From Verrucomicrobiota bacterium (GTDB lineage Bacteria > Verrucomicrobiota > Verrucomicrobiia > Verrucomicrobiales > V1-33), in contig QQNF01000034.1 in assembly GCA_003402705.1 (NCBI GenBank), forward strand, positions 1-40,623: a DNA stretch of 40,623 bases, read 5' to 3'. This document shows, in pieces, positions 16,777 through 23,708 of the stretch; the stretch's first letter is position 1; the number at the start of each line of letters is the position of its first letter. Under the pieces are notes generated by a model. The model searched no databases. It saw only the letters and a program-made list of their open reading frames with translations, and had not been told where the DNA came from. A program made the position numbers and the translations under genes.

Positions 16777-17706
16777 ATGACTGACTTCCCCATGGGCGTC
16801 GCCGGCACCGGTGCCATCGGACGCAACCACGCCCGCGTCCTCGCCTCCCTCCCAGGCGTCCACCTCGCCGCCATCTTCGACTCCGACCCCGCCCGCGCCG
16901 CCGAGGTCGCCGCCGAATTCAATACCCGCGCCGTCTCCTCCCTCGACGACCTCGCCGCCTGCACCGGTGCCGTCACCATCGCCACCCCCACCGTCTCCCA
17001 CTTCGACATCGGCCGCCACCTCCTCTCTCTCGGCAAACACATCCTCGTCGAAAAACCCATCACCGATAACACCGAACAAGCCCAGGCCCTCGCCGACCTC
17101 GCCCGCGACCGAGGCCTCGTCCTCCAGGTCGGCCACATCGAACGCTTCAACCCGGTCCTCAGTCTCCTCGAATCCAGTCTCTCCCGCCCGGTCTTCATCG
17201 AAGCCCACCGGCTCTCGCCCTTCCCTAACCGCTCCATCGACATCGGCGTCGTCCTCGATCTCATGATCCACGACCTCGAAATCATCCTCCATCTCGTCAA
17301 ACGCCCCGTCGAAAGCATCGACGCCGTCGGGGTCCCCGTCCTCACCAGACGCGAAGACATCGCCAACGCCCGCATCCGCTTCGAAGGCGGCTGCGTCGCC
17401 AACGTCACCGCCAGTCGCATCAGCCCCGAAAAACTCCGCAAACTCCGCGTCTTCCAGAACGACGCCTACCTCTCCCTCGACTACCAGGCTCAGGAAGGCC
17501 GCATCCACCGACTCTCCCCCGCAGGCATCTCCACCGAGGAGGTCGTCATCGAAAAAGACGAACCCCTCAAACTCGAACTCGCCGCCTTCGCCAACTGCGC
17601 CCGCAACGGGCTCCAACCCAAGGTCGGCGGCCAGGAAGCCACCGCCGCACTCGCCCTCGCCCTCGAAATCACCAAACTCATCGAATCCTCCCCCCGCCCC
17701 TCATGA
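16777..17706 (+). CDS. Gfo/Idh/MocA-family NAD(P)-dependent dehydrogenase
   Basis: A sugar-type oxidoreductase of 309 residues. The N-terminal Rossmann domain has the dinucleotide site GVAGTGAIGRNH near residue 7, and the family signature VEKPITDN (Lys near 94) follows. The C-terminal alpha/beta substrate domain includes GHIERFNP and DLMIHDLEIILHL with the conserved Asp/His. Its stop overlaps the lpxB start by four bases, so the two are translated together. Dehydrogenases placed beside lpx genes include GnnA, which oxidises the 3-position of UDP-GlcNAc for amide-linked lipid A. No GnnB-type aminotransferase is visible here, so this role is inference only. Confidence 0.85.
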   Translation: MTDFPMGVAGTGAIGRNHARVLASLPGVHLAAIFDSDPARAAEVAAEFNTRAVSSLDDLAACTGAVTIATPTVSHFDIGRHLLSLGKHILVEKPITDNTEQAQALADLARDRGLVLQVGHIERFNPVLSLLESSLSRPVFIEAHRLSPFPNRSIDIGVVLDLMIHDLEIILHLVKRPVESIDAVGVPVLTRREDIANARIRFEGGCVANVTASRISPEKLRKLRVFQNDAYLSLDYQAQEGRIHRLSPAGISTEEVVIEKDEPLKLELAAFANCARNGLQPKVGGQEATAALALALEITKLIESSPRPS

Positions 17707-18830
17707 CCTGCTTCCTCGTCGCCGGCGAACGCAGCGGCGACCGCCACGGCGCCAGTCTCATCGCCGAACTCCGCTCGCTCGTCCCTAACGTCGCCATCCA
17801 CGGGCTCGGCGGCCCGGAAATGCACACCCTAACTCCCTCCGTCACCGACTGGATCGAGGAAGCCGGGGTCGTCGGCCTCGTCGAGGTCCTCCGCAAATAC
17901 CCGTGGTTCCGCCGCCGGTTCTCCGAAACGCTCCAATCCATCAACTCCCTCAAACCCGACGCCGTCGTCCTCATCGACTACCCGGGCTTCAATCTCCGCC
18001 TCGCCGCCGCCCTCCGCAAATCCGGCTTCTCCGGCCGCATCATCTACTACATCAGCCCCCAGGTCTGGGCATGGCACCGCAGCCGCATCCCCAAAATGGC
18101 GCGTCTCCTCGACCTCATGCTCTGCATCTTCCCCTTCGAAAAAGCCCTCTACGAAGGCTGCGGGCTCCCCACCATCTTCACCGGCCACCCGCTCGTCGCA
18201 TGGCACCGCGCCCGCCGTCTCCCCGAAGGCCGCGACCCTCTCCTCGTCGGTCTCTTCCCCGGCAGCCGCCGCCGCGAAATCACCAAACACTTCCCCCCAC
18301 TCCTCGAAGCCGCTTCCATCCTCGCCCGCGAAAACCCCTCCCTCCGTTTCGCCGCCTCCGCCGCCTCCCCGGCCCTCGCCGCCCTCATGCAGGAATTCGC
18401 CAGTCGCCACCCGGTCCCTAACCTCACCATCGAAACCGGCACCGTCCACACCCTCATGCAGCGCGCCGTCTGCGGTGCCGTCGCCAGCGGCACCGCCACC
18501 CTCGAAGCCGCCATCCACGGACTCCCCCACACGCTCATCTACAAGGTCAGCCCCGCCACCTACGCCGCAGGCAAACTCCTCATCCGCGTCCCCTTCCTCG
18601 GCATCGTCAATATCCTCGCCAACCGCGAACTCGTCCGCGAACTCATCCAGCACCACTGCTCCGGCCCAGCCATCGCCACCGAACTCTCCCGACTCCTCCT
18701 CAACCCCGACACCCGCTCGTCCCTCGTCAACAGCCTAACCACCATCGTCAACCAGCTCGACGGCCAAAACGCCTACCTCAACGCCGCCACCGCCATCATC
18801 AACTCCATCCAATCCCAAAATCCCCACTAA
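17703..18830 (+). CDS. lpxB: Lipid-A-disaccharide synthase
   Basis: LpxB joins UDP-diacylglucosamine and lipid X to form the lipid A disaccharide at the inner face of the inner membrane (GT19 family). The N-terminal signature is FLVAGERSGDRHGASLI (usually GExSGD), and further matches are GLGGPEM, SPQVWAWHRSRIPKMARLLD near residue 120, FVGHP-like IFTGHPLV near 160, GLFPGSRRREI near 185 and SGTATLEAAIHGLP near 262. It has 375 residues, normal length. The ATG overlaps the stop of the dehydrogenase gene. Its presence shows an LPS-bearing outer membrane. No hairpin terminator follows before the repeat region. Confidence 0.95.
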   Translation: MTCFLVAGERSGDRHGASLIAELRSLVPNVAIHGLGGPEMHTLTPSVTDWIEEAGVVGLVEVLRKYPWFRRRFSETLQSINSLKPDAVVLIDYPGFNLRLAAALRKSGFSGRIIYYISPQVWAWHRSRIPKMARLLDLMLCIFPFEKALYEGCGLPTIFTGHPLVAWHRARRLPEGRDPLLVGLFPGSRRREITKHFPPLLEAASILARENPSLRFAASAASPALAALMQEFASRHPVPNLTIETGTVHTLMQRAVCGAVASGTATLEAAIHGLPHTLIYKVSPATYAAGKLLIRVPFLGIVNILANRELVRELIQHHCSGPAIATELSRLLLNPDTRSSLVNSLTTIVNQLDGQNAYLNAATAIINSIQSQNPH

Positions 18831-18840
18831 CACCCCACCA

Positions 18841-19226
18841 GCCGCCCTCTCCGAACCCGCCCCTCTCCCAACCCGCCCCTTTCTCACTTCTCACTTCTCA
18901 CTTCCGCGCCAGCGCGCCGCAGGCTCTGGACTGCTGTGAGCATCACAGCTCTCTCTGGCGCACGGAGTGCGCCTACCCGCCCCTCTCCGAACAAGCCCCA
19001 AAAGTGGCACGGGCGTCCCGCCTGTGACCCCACAAGCCCCCTCTCCCAACCCGCCCCTTTCTCACCTCTCACTTTTCACTTCCCACTTCTCACTTCACAC
19101 TTCTCACTTCTCACTTCGCCCCTCTCCCAACCCGCCTCTTTCTCACTTCTCACTTCTCACTTCTCACTTCGCCCCCCCTCAGAACCAGCCCATCTCAAAT
19201 CTCAAATTTCAAATCTCAAATCCCCC
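18841..19226. repeat. Cluster of intergenic repeats at the island boundary
   Basis: The 419 bases between lpxB and the island contain no gene. A composite unit starting CCTCTCCCAACCCGCC and running into tandem TTCTCAC heptamers occurs three times (about 18862-18904, 19039-19080, 19120-19170), with partial copies at 18846 and 18982. The region ends with CAAATCTCAAAT-type units (19191-19226), of which 26 bases are an exact copy of 3621-3646. Between them lie three small hairpins, listed separately. The unequal spacers rule out a CRISPR array. Chance translations contain GTGVPPV and HGRPA, peptides I associate with dispersed repeats in PVC-group genomes. Confidence 0.8.
18933..19026. repeat. Three short-loop hairpins (REP-like element)
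   Basis: Three hairpins with 3-base loops follow each other. GCTGTGA-GCA-TCACAGC lies at 18933-18949 and GGCGCAC-GGA-GTGCGCC at 18957-18973, both with perfect 7-bp stems. CACGGGCG-TCC-CGCCTGTG lies at 19008-19026 with one wobble in eight pairs. The uniform design suggests a REP-like mobile or structural repeat rather than terminators, as none has a T-tract. Confidence 0.6.
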
Positions 19227-19249
19227 CAGCCCGGCAAAGTCAGGTGAAT

Positions 19250-19789
19250 TCAGTCCTCTGAATCATCGTCCGCGTTCTGAAGGGATGAGAACACGGCATT
19301 GAGGTCCGGGTAGAAATAGGACTGAAACTCGATCTCGCATTCGGTTTCGGTCGGACTGGGGTCGGATTCCCTGAACATGCGGATGACTTCCTCCGCCGTA
19401 AGAGGGGCTGTGGCCGAGATGATCGGCACTTCAATTTCGGTCTCGTATTCATCGACCATCCGGAAAACGATCTCGCCTGGCGTTGCTCCGGGTGCCGCGC
19501 GCAGGCTGGTGACTTCCCCGTGCACGCTGTTCGCGAGCGTCATTCGTGCGATCTCGACCTCATCATCTTCGAGGTCGGGCAAGTCCTCGCCGCCTCGGGC
19601 TGTTGGATGCTGCGCCTGCAGCATGCCCTTGAGAATCTCAGATATGTCGTGCGCCGTCCAAGCAGCCGGAATGGAGCCGAGACCGTCGGTGCGGATCGCT
19701 TGACCGACAAATAGTCGACGAAAGTTGCCCTTTATGCCGCGGAGTACGGCTTCATCGGCATTGGAGGGTGGGCTGAAATAGTCAATCAT
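19250..19789 (-). CDS. Hypothetical acidic protein, last gene of the defence operon
   Basis: A 179-residue protein that I do not recognise. The first half mixes basic and acidic residues (LRGIKGNFRRLFVGQAIRTD). The centre has an acidic patch (GEDLPDLEDDEVEIARM), and the C terminus ends DDDSED. No membrane segment, signal peptide or Cys cluster is visible. Segments such as EIVFRMVDEYETEIEVPI suggest a mixed alpha/beta fold. Its start lies inside the end of the RNA-ligase-like gene (8-base overlap), so it is made with it. It could be a partner, inhibitor or specificity subunit of the reverse transcriptase module; the sequence does not say which. No terminator hairpin is seen after it. Confidence 0.75.
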   Translation of the reverse strand: MIDYFSPPSNADEAVLRGIKGNFRRLFVGQAIRTDGLGSIPAAWTAHDISEILKGMLQAQHPTARGGEDLPDLEDDEVEIARMTLANSVHGEVTSLRAAPGATPGEIVFRMVDEYETEIEVPIISATAPLTAEEVIRMFRESDPSPTETECEIEFQSYFYPDLNAVFSSLQNADDDSED

Positions 19790-20465
19790 GGTAATGTGGG
19801 TCTTGTTCCATTCTTGCGATTCCCGTTTGGGATTGTGCTATCGAGGCGGAAAGCCGGTTCCATTCGACTTCCCGCCTGCTCCAGTCTTCATCGATGGCCT
19901 GCGTGAACTCTGATGCGATGAGCTTGGCGCGGCCGAGGAGCCAGTCATGGTTTTCACGACGGATGATGATCCCCTCCATTGGACTGGCTGTGAAGGCGCT
20001 GGATTGACTAGAAAGTAGTCTTTTCAGGCTGATAAGAGAGGCACTTCCGGCGAATAACGCGGGCATTGACTTTATGCCGAGTTCTCCGACCAGAGCATTG
20101 CGGCGTGTTGTGCTCCAGAACCGTCCGGCTTTTGGATCATATACATCGAAGGCCACGAACCAATCGGGCAGGGTTGTGTAGCCGATGGAATGGCGTGCTG
20201 CGCACCACAGCGAGCCTTCGCAGGCGGCTTGGAAGGAGTCACCGCCGGTGTGCTGCTCCGGCACACTGCGGGCGAGTTCACTAGTCGGTGGGCCTTTGGG
20301 GAAGATCACCTGCCAGATTATAGGCTTTTCCGTCGGTGTGATGTGGGCTTCGGCCATGTGGCGGGCGGAATACATCACCACCCGCTCCGGCAGGCTCTCC
20401 CCCACGTTCACCCAACCGTCGGCGTAGCCGGCTTTTTCGATGAGGGTGCGTTCGAGGGTGTTCAT
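19782..20465 (-). CDS. RNA-ligase-like protein without recognisable motif I
   Basis: The C-terminal two thirds match the Rnl2/PF09414-type RNA ligase pattern: LWCAARHSIGYTTLPDWFVAFDVYD (86-110, motif III region; within it WFVAFDVYD is the core), a grfls-like turn (GRFWSTTRR), motif IV MEGIIIR (163-169) and motif V RAKLI (179-183). The usual motif I (KxDGxN, with the nucleotidylated Lys) is not found before motif III. The first 75 residues (IEKAGYADGW, PERVVMYSARH) look like a different domain. It may therefore be inactive as a ligase, or use a divergent lysine. A GTG at 20483 overlaps the RT stop codon, but the ATG at 20465 has AGAGGA six bases upstream and is chosen (227 residues). Confidence 0.65.
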   Translation of the reverse strand: MNTLERTLIEKAGYADGWVNVGESLPERVVMYSARHMAEAHITPTEKPIIWQVIFPKGPPTSELARSVPEQHTGGDSFQAACEGSLWCAARHSIGYTTLPDWFVAFDVYDPKAGRFWSTTRRNALVGELGIKSMPALFAGSASLISLKRLLSSQSSAFTASPMEGIIIRRENHDWLLGRAKLIASEFTQAIDEDWSRREVEWNRLSASIAQSQTGIARMEQDPHYHD

Positions 20466-20479
20466 GAAGCTTCCTCTGC

Positions 20480-23400
20480 TCACAGCGGCGTTGTCCTGCG
20501 GGCCGCTGAAAGACGTGAGGGAAACCCGATGGGAAATGGTTTGAACCTCACGCCTTCGCCAGATGGCGGCACCGCATGCGACTGGAACTGGCGAAGGGTT
20601 ACGTGTTCGATCTCGCCGATGACGAAGTAGTCATTCAGTCCACCCTTCACTCGAATAAGATCGCGCAGATAGTGCACTCTGAGCGGACCGCGCATTCGGC
20701 TATCTCCGTAGCGGCGATTATTGGCCTGCACGATGTATGCGTGGACATCAATGGCCGAGGCTTCAACAAGCGTGGCGAAGGATTCGATGTCTTGATTCCA
20801 TTCAGGGATAAACAAGGCATCAACCTGACCCTGGAAGCGCTGTCGATTAGCGATGTCCGTCAGTTCGCTGCAAATCAGCACACCGAAGCAAAAACTCTGG
20901 TGATGGTAAACGGGATGATTAAGGCTTTCAGGTGGTGGTGGAGCTAAGGACTTCCCGAAGCTCTCAGCCAAGAGTTGGCGTTCGTGCCATGCTGGCTGGC
21001 GTTTTGGTTGAAGGAGGAAAAGTCCTGCGGGGTAGCCGAGAAAGTTGGTTCTCAGAGCTACGAGCGCCTCGTTGTGCAATGCGTTTGCGTTGCTGGTGTC
21101 GGGACGGTATTCCAGGCCAGCAACAACCGAGACGCCTCTCGGCAGCATTCTCCCAACCATTTGCATAGCCCATCGTCTCGGGAGCGAGCATTCAGGCAAG
21201 ATCACGTAATCAGGGCGCTGCCGACTTGCTGCCACTGCATCCAAGATTGCATTGAGTCTGCGATAGCGGGCTAGTGTAAGCCGCGGAGTCCCATCGGCGG
21301 CTCCAGCCCATTCTTCGTCGGAGACTTCGATGCTCGTGATCGCGATCCGGGGCCTCCAGTTGGCAATGTTCGTCGCATTCGGAATGACCAACTCTTGGGG
21401 GCCGTCACCGGTACCAGGAGTGAGTGATAGGCTCGTTTGTTCAGGTATCCATGTTCCTCGAAGTCCACGCACCACTGTCGCAAACAGTTCCCCATCATGC
21501 AGCAGCGATGGGGCACGAGCAGTGATTTCACGCATTGGGATCGGGCGCGTCGGAAAGGCCAGTGCGGGCCAGTGGGGATTAACTAAGTTTGCCGCCTCCC
21601 TGAAACCATCAATGGCCCGAAATGGCAGAAGCTCCCGAACGGCATTCTGACGTGGACGCGCCGGAGGCGTCTCAGCGTGAGTTGCTTCGAGCCAGTGTGA
21701 GGCATAGGAACGTCGAGACCAATCGAGGCGCAGCAACTGGTCACAGGCAGTTGTGATGGTGGCCACAGCAGTCGGCCCTGCGCAGGCAGGTGAGAGTGTG
21801 GTCCTGATTTGCCTGAGTAGTTCCCGCGACTGAATGGTGCCTCTTCGGAGCGATCGCAATACTTCTTCGATCATCCTTGCTGCCAAGTTGTCGCAGGCTT
21901 CTTGCAGGCACTCCTCAAAGCGTTCGTTTTCGCTCTCACACGTTTGCCGCAGGCAAACTAAAAGGGATCTGAAGCCGAAAACGAATCGGCTGGCGTGCTC
22001 CCAGTCGCCACAGCAAGCCATAATGCCTACCACGCGGGGAAAGTATCGCAGGTAGTCGAAAAAGGCGCTGGGGGTCAGGAGGTGGCGATGTGCTAGTTCA
22101 TAAAACTGGTGGCGGAGGGCTATCCAGGAGCCTGGATCAAGGTCCCGAACATGAGCTTCCACATCACCAAGCAGCAGAGCGAAACCAGATCGTCGAAGTG
22201 TGACAGCGTCAGCTTTGCGGAGGGCATCCGCATTCAACGTTGCGTCGGATGTCACGAGCAATGCACGGTGAGCCATTCGGCTCTCGGTGTCTGGGAGGTG
22301 CGGCAGATCACGGTGCTCGCTGGTCTGCTGGCGAATCTGCTCCTCGATGGGACCAATCAGGTCTATGCCGTGTGGACCTTCGAGTTGAAAGATCTTCTGC
22401 TTCTTCCCCACAAAAAGCAGTTCAGAACCATCGCCATAAGTCAGTTCCACTCGCAGCGCAGGCCGGTCGTCACGGTCCTCCCCCTCTTGCTGAAAGGCGG
22501 CAGTTGCGATTGGGTTCAATCGTTCTCCAAGCCAACGGAGAAAAGCACCCCCATCAGCGAATGGATCGGAGTGTCGCAGGACTAGGAAAACATCGTCCAC
22601 ATACCGGGCATAATAACTCGGGTCGAGACGTGAGACGACGTGCCGGTCGAACTGGCAAAGGAGCACGTTGGCAATCAAGCCAGAGGCAGTGAGGCCAACA
22701 GGAAGGCCGCGAGGCTCGCACCCGAACTGTTCATGAGCGGTCTGATTCCAGAGGGTAAAGGCATCAATCATATGCTGGGTGAAGGCACGTTGATCCGCAG
22801 TCAGTGTGAGGCTCACTTCTTCCAGGTAGTCCTCGTGCAGGAGAAATTGCGCATCGACCTGATGGTAGAACCTCTTGAGGTCCATCGTCACAGCCACGAC
22901 ACGATGTCCTTCCTCCAACTCCCGACGCATGGCTCTTAGACCAGCCGTGCGCCACTTGCCATAGGCGGAGAAGTAAGGCTGAAAGAGATCTGGTGAGAGT
23001 GTGTTGAGCCCTCCAGGAGTGCCAGCAGGTGCATCCGGTTCTGGCCGCCAACGGCGGAGGCGATTGCCAACTGCGTAGCGGGTATCGAGCTTTTCGTCAT
23101 ACAGGTGCCCTACCTCCAGCACCCAAAGAGCCGAAATGATCATGAATTCCACTGAGGCATTGATCACCGGGCGGAAATCAGCTTCTGCTCGGTTTTCCTC
23201 ACTGCACTGTCGCCTCCACTGCTCAAGGGGATCGCTCGATTGACAGTGAATAGGCGGGCGTTGTTGCTCAGGTGGTTCGACGGATTTTGGGATGCATGTG
23301 ACTGTCCCGAGAAAGTCGATGTCGGTATGCCAGGTGGGCGTGGGTCGATTGATCTGCCTGAGCAGCCGGGAAAGATTGCCTGCGAGGCTTTGCTCAAACA

Positions 23401-23497
23401 TGGCAAACTTAAGCCCGTGCGCACAGTTGGTGTCGCAAAATGCCTCCTTCTTGGCTTTGCGATAGGCTGAGTAGAGTTGTTCGAGGGCAAAGTTCAT
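20480..23497 (-). CDS. Reverse transcriptase-nitrilase fusion (DRT1/UG1-like)
   Basis: A 1005-residue fusion. The N-terminal half is an unknown-group (UG/Abi-type) reverse transcriptase: motif A VTMDLKRFYHQV (Asp206), GLPVGLTASGLIAN (264-277) and catalytic YVDD (299-302) in YYARYVDDVFLVL, then LFVGKKQKI. A helical middle region (about 400-700) follows. The C-terminal region (715-970) is a nitrilase fold with the full triad: Glu769 in ILPEC, Lys832 in LQPKRQ and Cys876 in VLICSEL. RT-nitrilase fusions are known as the DRT type 1 anti-phage protein; related nitrilase-bearing UG groups exist, so the exact subgroup is uncertain. The RT would make cDNA, but its template and the nitrilase substrate are not visible here. 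Upstream, a 64-residue gene ends 16 bases before this start. Confidence 0.88.
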   Translation of the reverse strand: MNFALEQLYSAYRKAKKEAFCDTNCAHGLKFAMFEQSLAGNLSRLLRQINRPTPTWHTDIDFLGTVTCIPKSVEPPEQQRPPIHCQSSDPLEQWRRQCSEENRAEADFRPVINASVEFMIISALWVLEVGHLYDEKLDTRYAVGNRLRRWRPEPDAPAGTPGGLNTLSPDLFQPYFSAYGKWRTAGLRAMRRELEEGHRVVAVTMDLKRFYHQVDAQFLLHEDYLEEVSLTLTADQRAFTQHMIDAFTLWNQTAHEQFGCEPRGLPVGLTASGLIANVLLCQFDRHVVSRLDPSYYARYVDDVFLVLRHSDPFADGGAFLRWLGERLNPIATAAFQQEGEDRDDRPALRVELTYGDGSELLFVGKKQKIFQLEGPHGIDLIGPIEEQIRQQTSEHRDLPHLPDTESRMAHRALLVTSDATLNADALRKADAVTLRRSGFALLLGDVEAHVRDLDPGSWIALRHQFYELAHRHLLTPSAFFDYLRYFPRVVGIMACCGDWEHASRFVFGFRSLLVCLRQTCESENERFEECLQEACDNLAARMIEEVLRSLRRGTIQSRELLRQIRTTLSPACAGPTAVATITTACDQLLRLDWSRRSYASHWLEATHAETPPARPRQNAVRELLPFRAIDGFREAANLVNPHWPALAFPTRPIPMREITARAPSLLHDGELFATVVRGLRGTWIPEQTSLSLTPGTGDGPQELVIPNATNIANWRPRIAITSIEVSDEEWAGAADGTPRLTLARYRRLNAILDAVAASRQRPDYVILPECSLPRRWAMQMVGRMLPRGVSVVAGLEYRPDTSNANALHNEALVALRTNFLGYPAGLFLLQPKRQPAWHERQLLAESFGKSLAPPPPESLNHPVYHHQSFCFGVLICSELTDIANRQRFQGQVDALFIPEWNQDIESFATLVEASAIDVHAYIVQANNRRYGDSRMRGPLRVHYLRDLIRVKGGLNDYFVIGEIEHVTLRQFQSHAVPPSGEGVRFKPFPIGFPSRLSAARRTTPL

Positions 23498-23513
23498 GGC
23501 AATATTCCCATGG

Positions 23514-23708
23514 CTATAGGTTCAAGGTTACGGAGTTCGGGCCAAGATCAGATGGACTTGTAGTTTTGGTGTTTGGTGTCCACAGCTTCCCATCAGGCTC
23601 AACGGATCCAATCTTGTGGAGCATGCGGAGGAGCAGGACCGAGGGCCAGCGATTGAGGCCTTTATCAACTTTCTCAATAACGAGTTGTGTAAAGGCGATG
23701 GACATCAT
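23514..23708 (-). CDS. Small protein between pseudo-helicase and reverse transcriptase
   Basis: A 64-residue frame filling the only sizeable gap (207 bases) in the distal half of the operon. Two ATG codons in tandem (23708 and 23705) overlap the stop of the preceding helicase-like gene, the same coupled arrangement as other genes here, which argues that it is real. The protein (FTQLVIEKVDKGLNRWPSV, then LRMLHKIGSVEP) has a helical, charged first half and a polar tail; it resembles no family I know. It might be a small RT cofactor. Alternatively the DNA may also encode a non-coding RNA for the RT, since several defence RTs have an RNA gene close by. Confidence 0.5.
   Translation of the reverse strand: MMSIAFTQLVIEKVDKGLNRWPSVLLLRMLHKIGSVEPDGKLWTPNTKTTSPSDLGPNSVTLNL

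Noticed and set aside
18841..19235. CRISPR array
   Set aside because: Repeats are few, of unequal length and separated by irregular, partly repetitive spacers; no cas genes are nearby.
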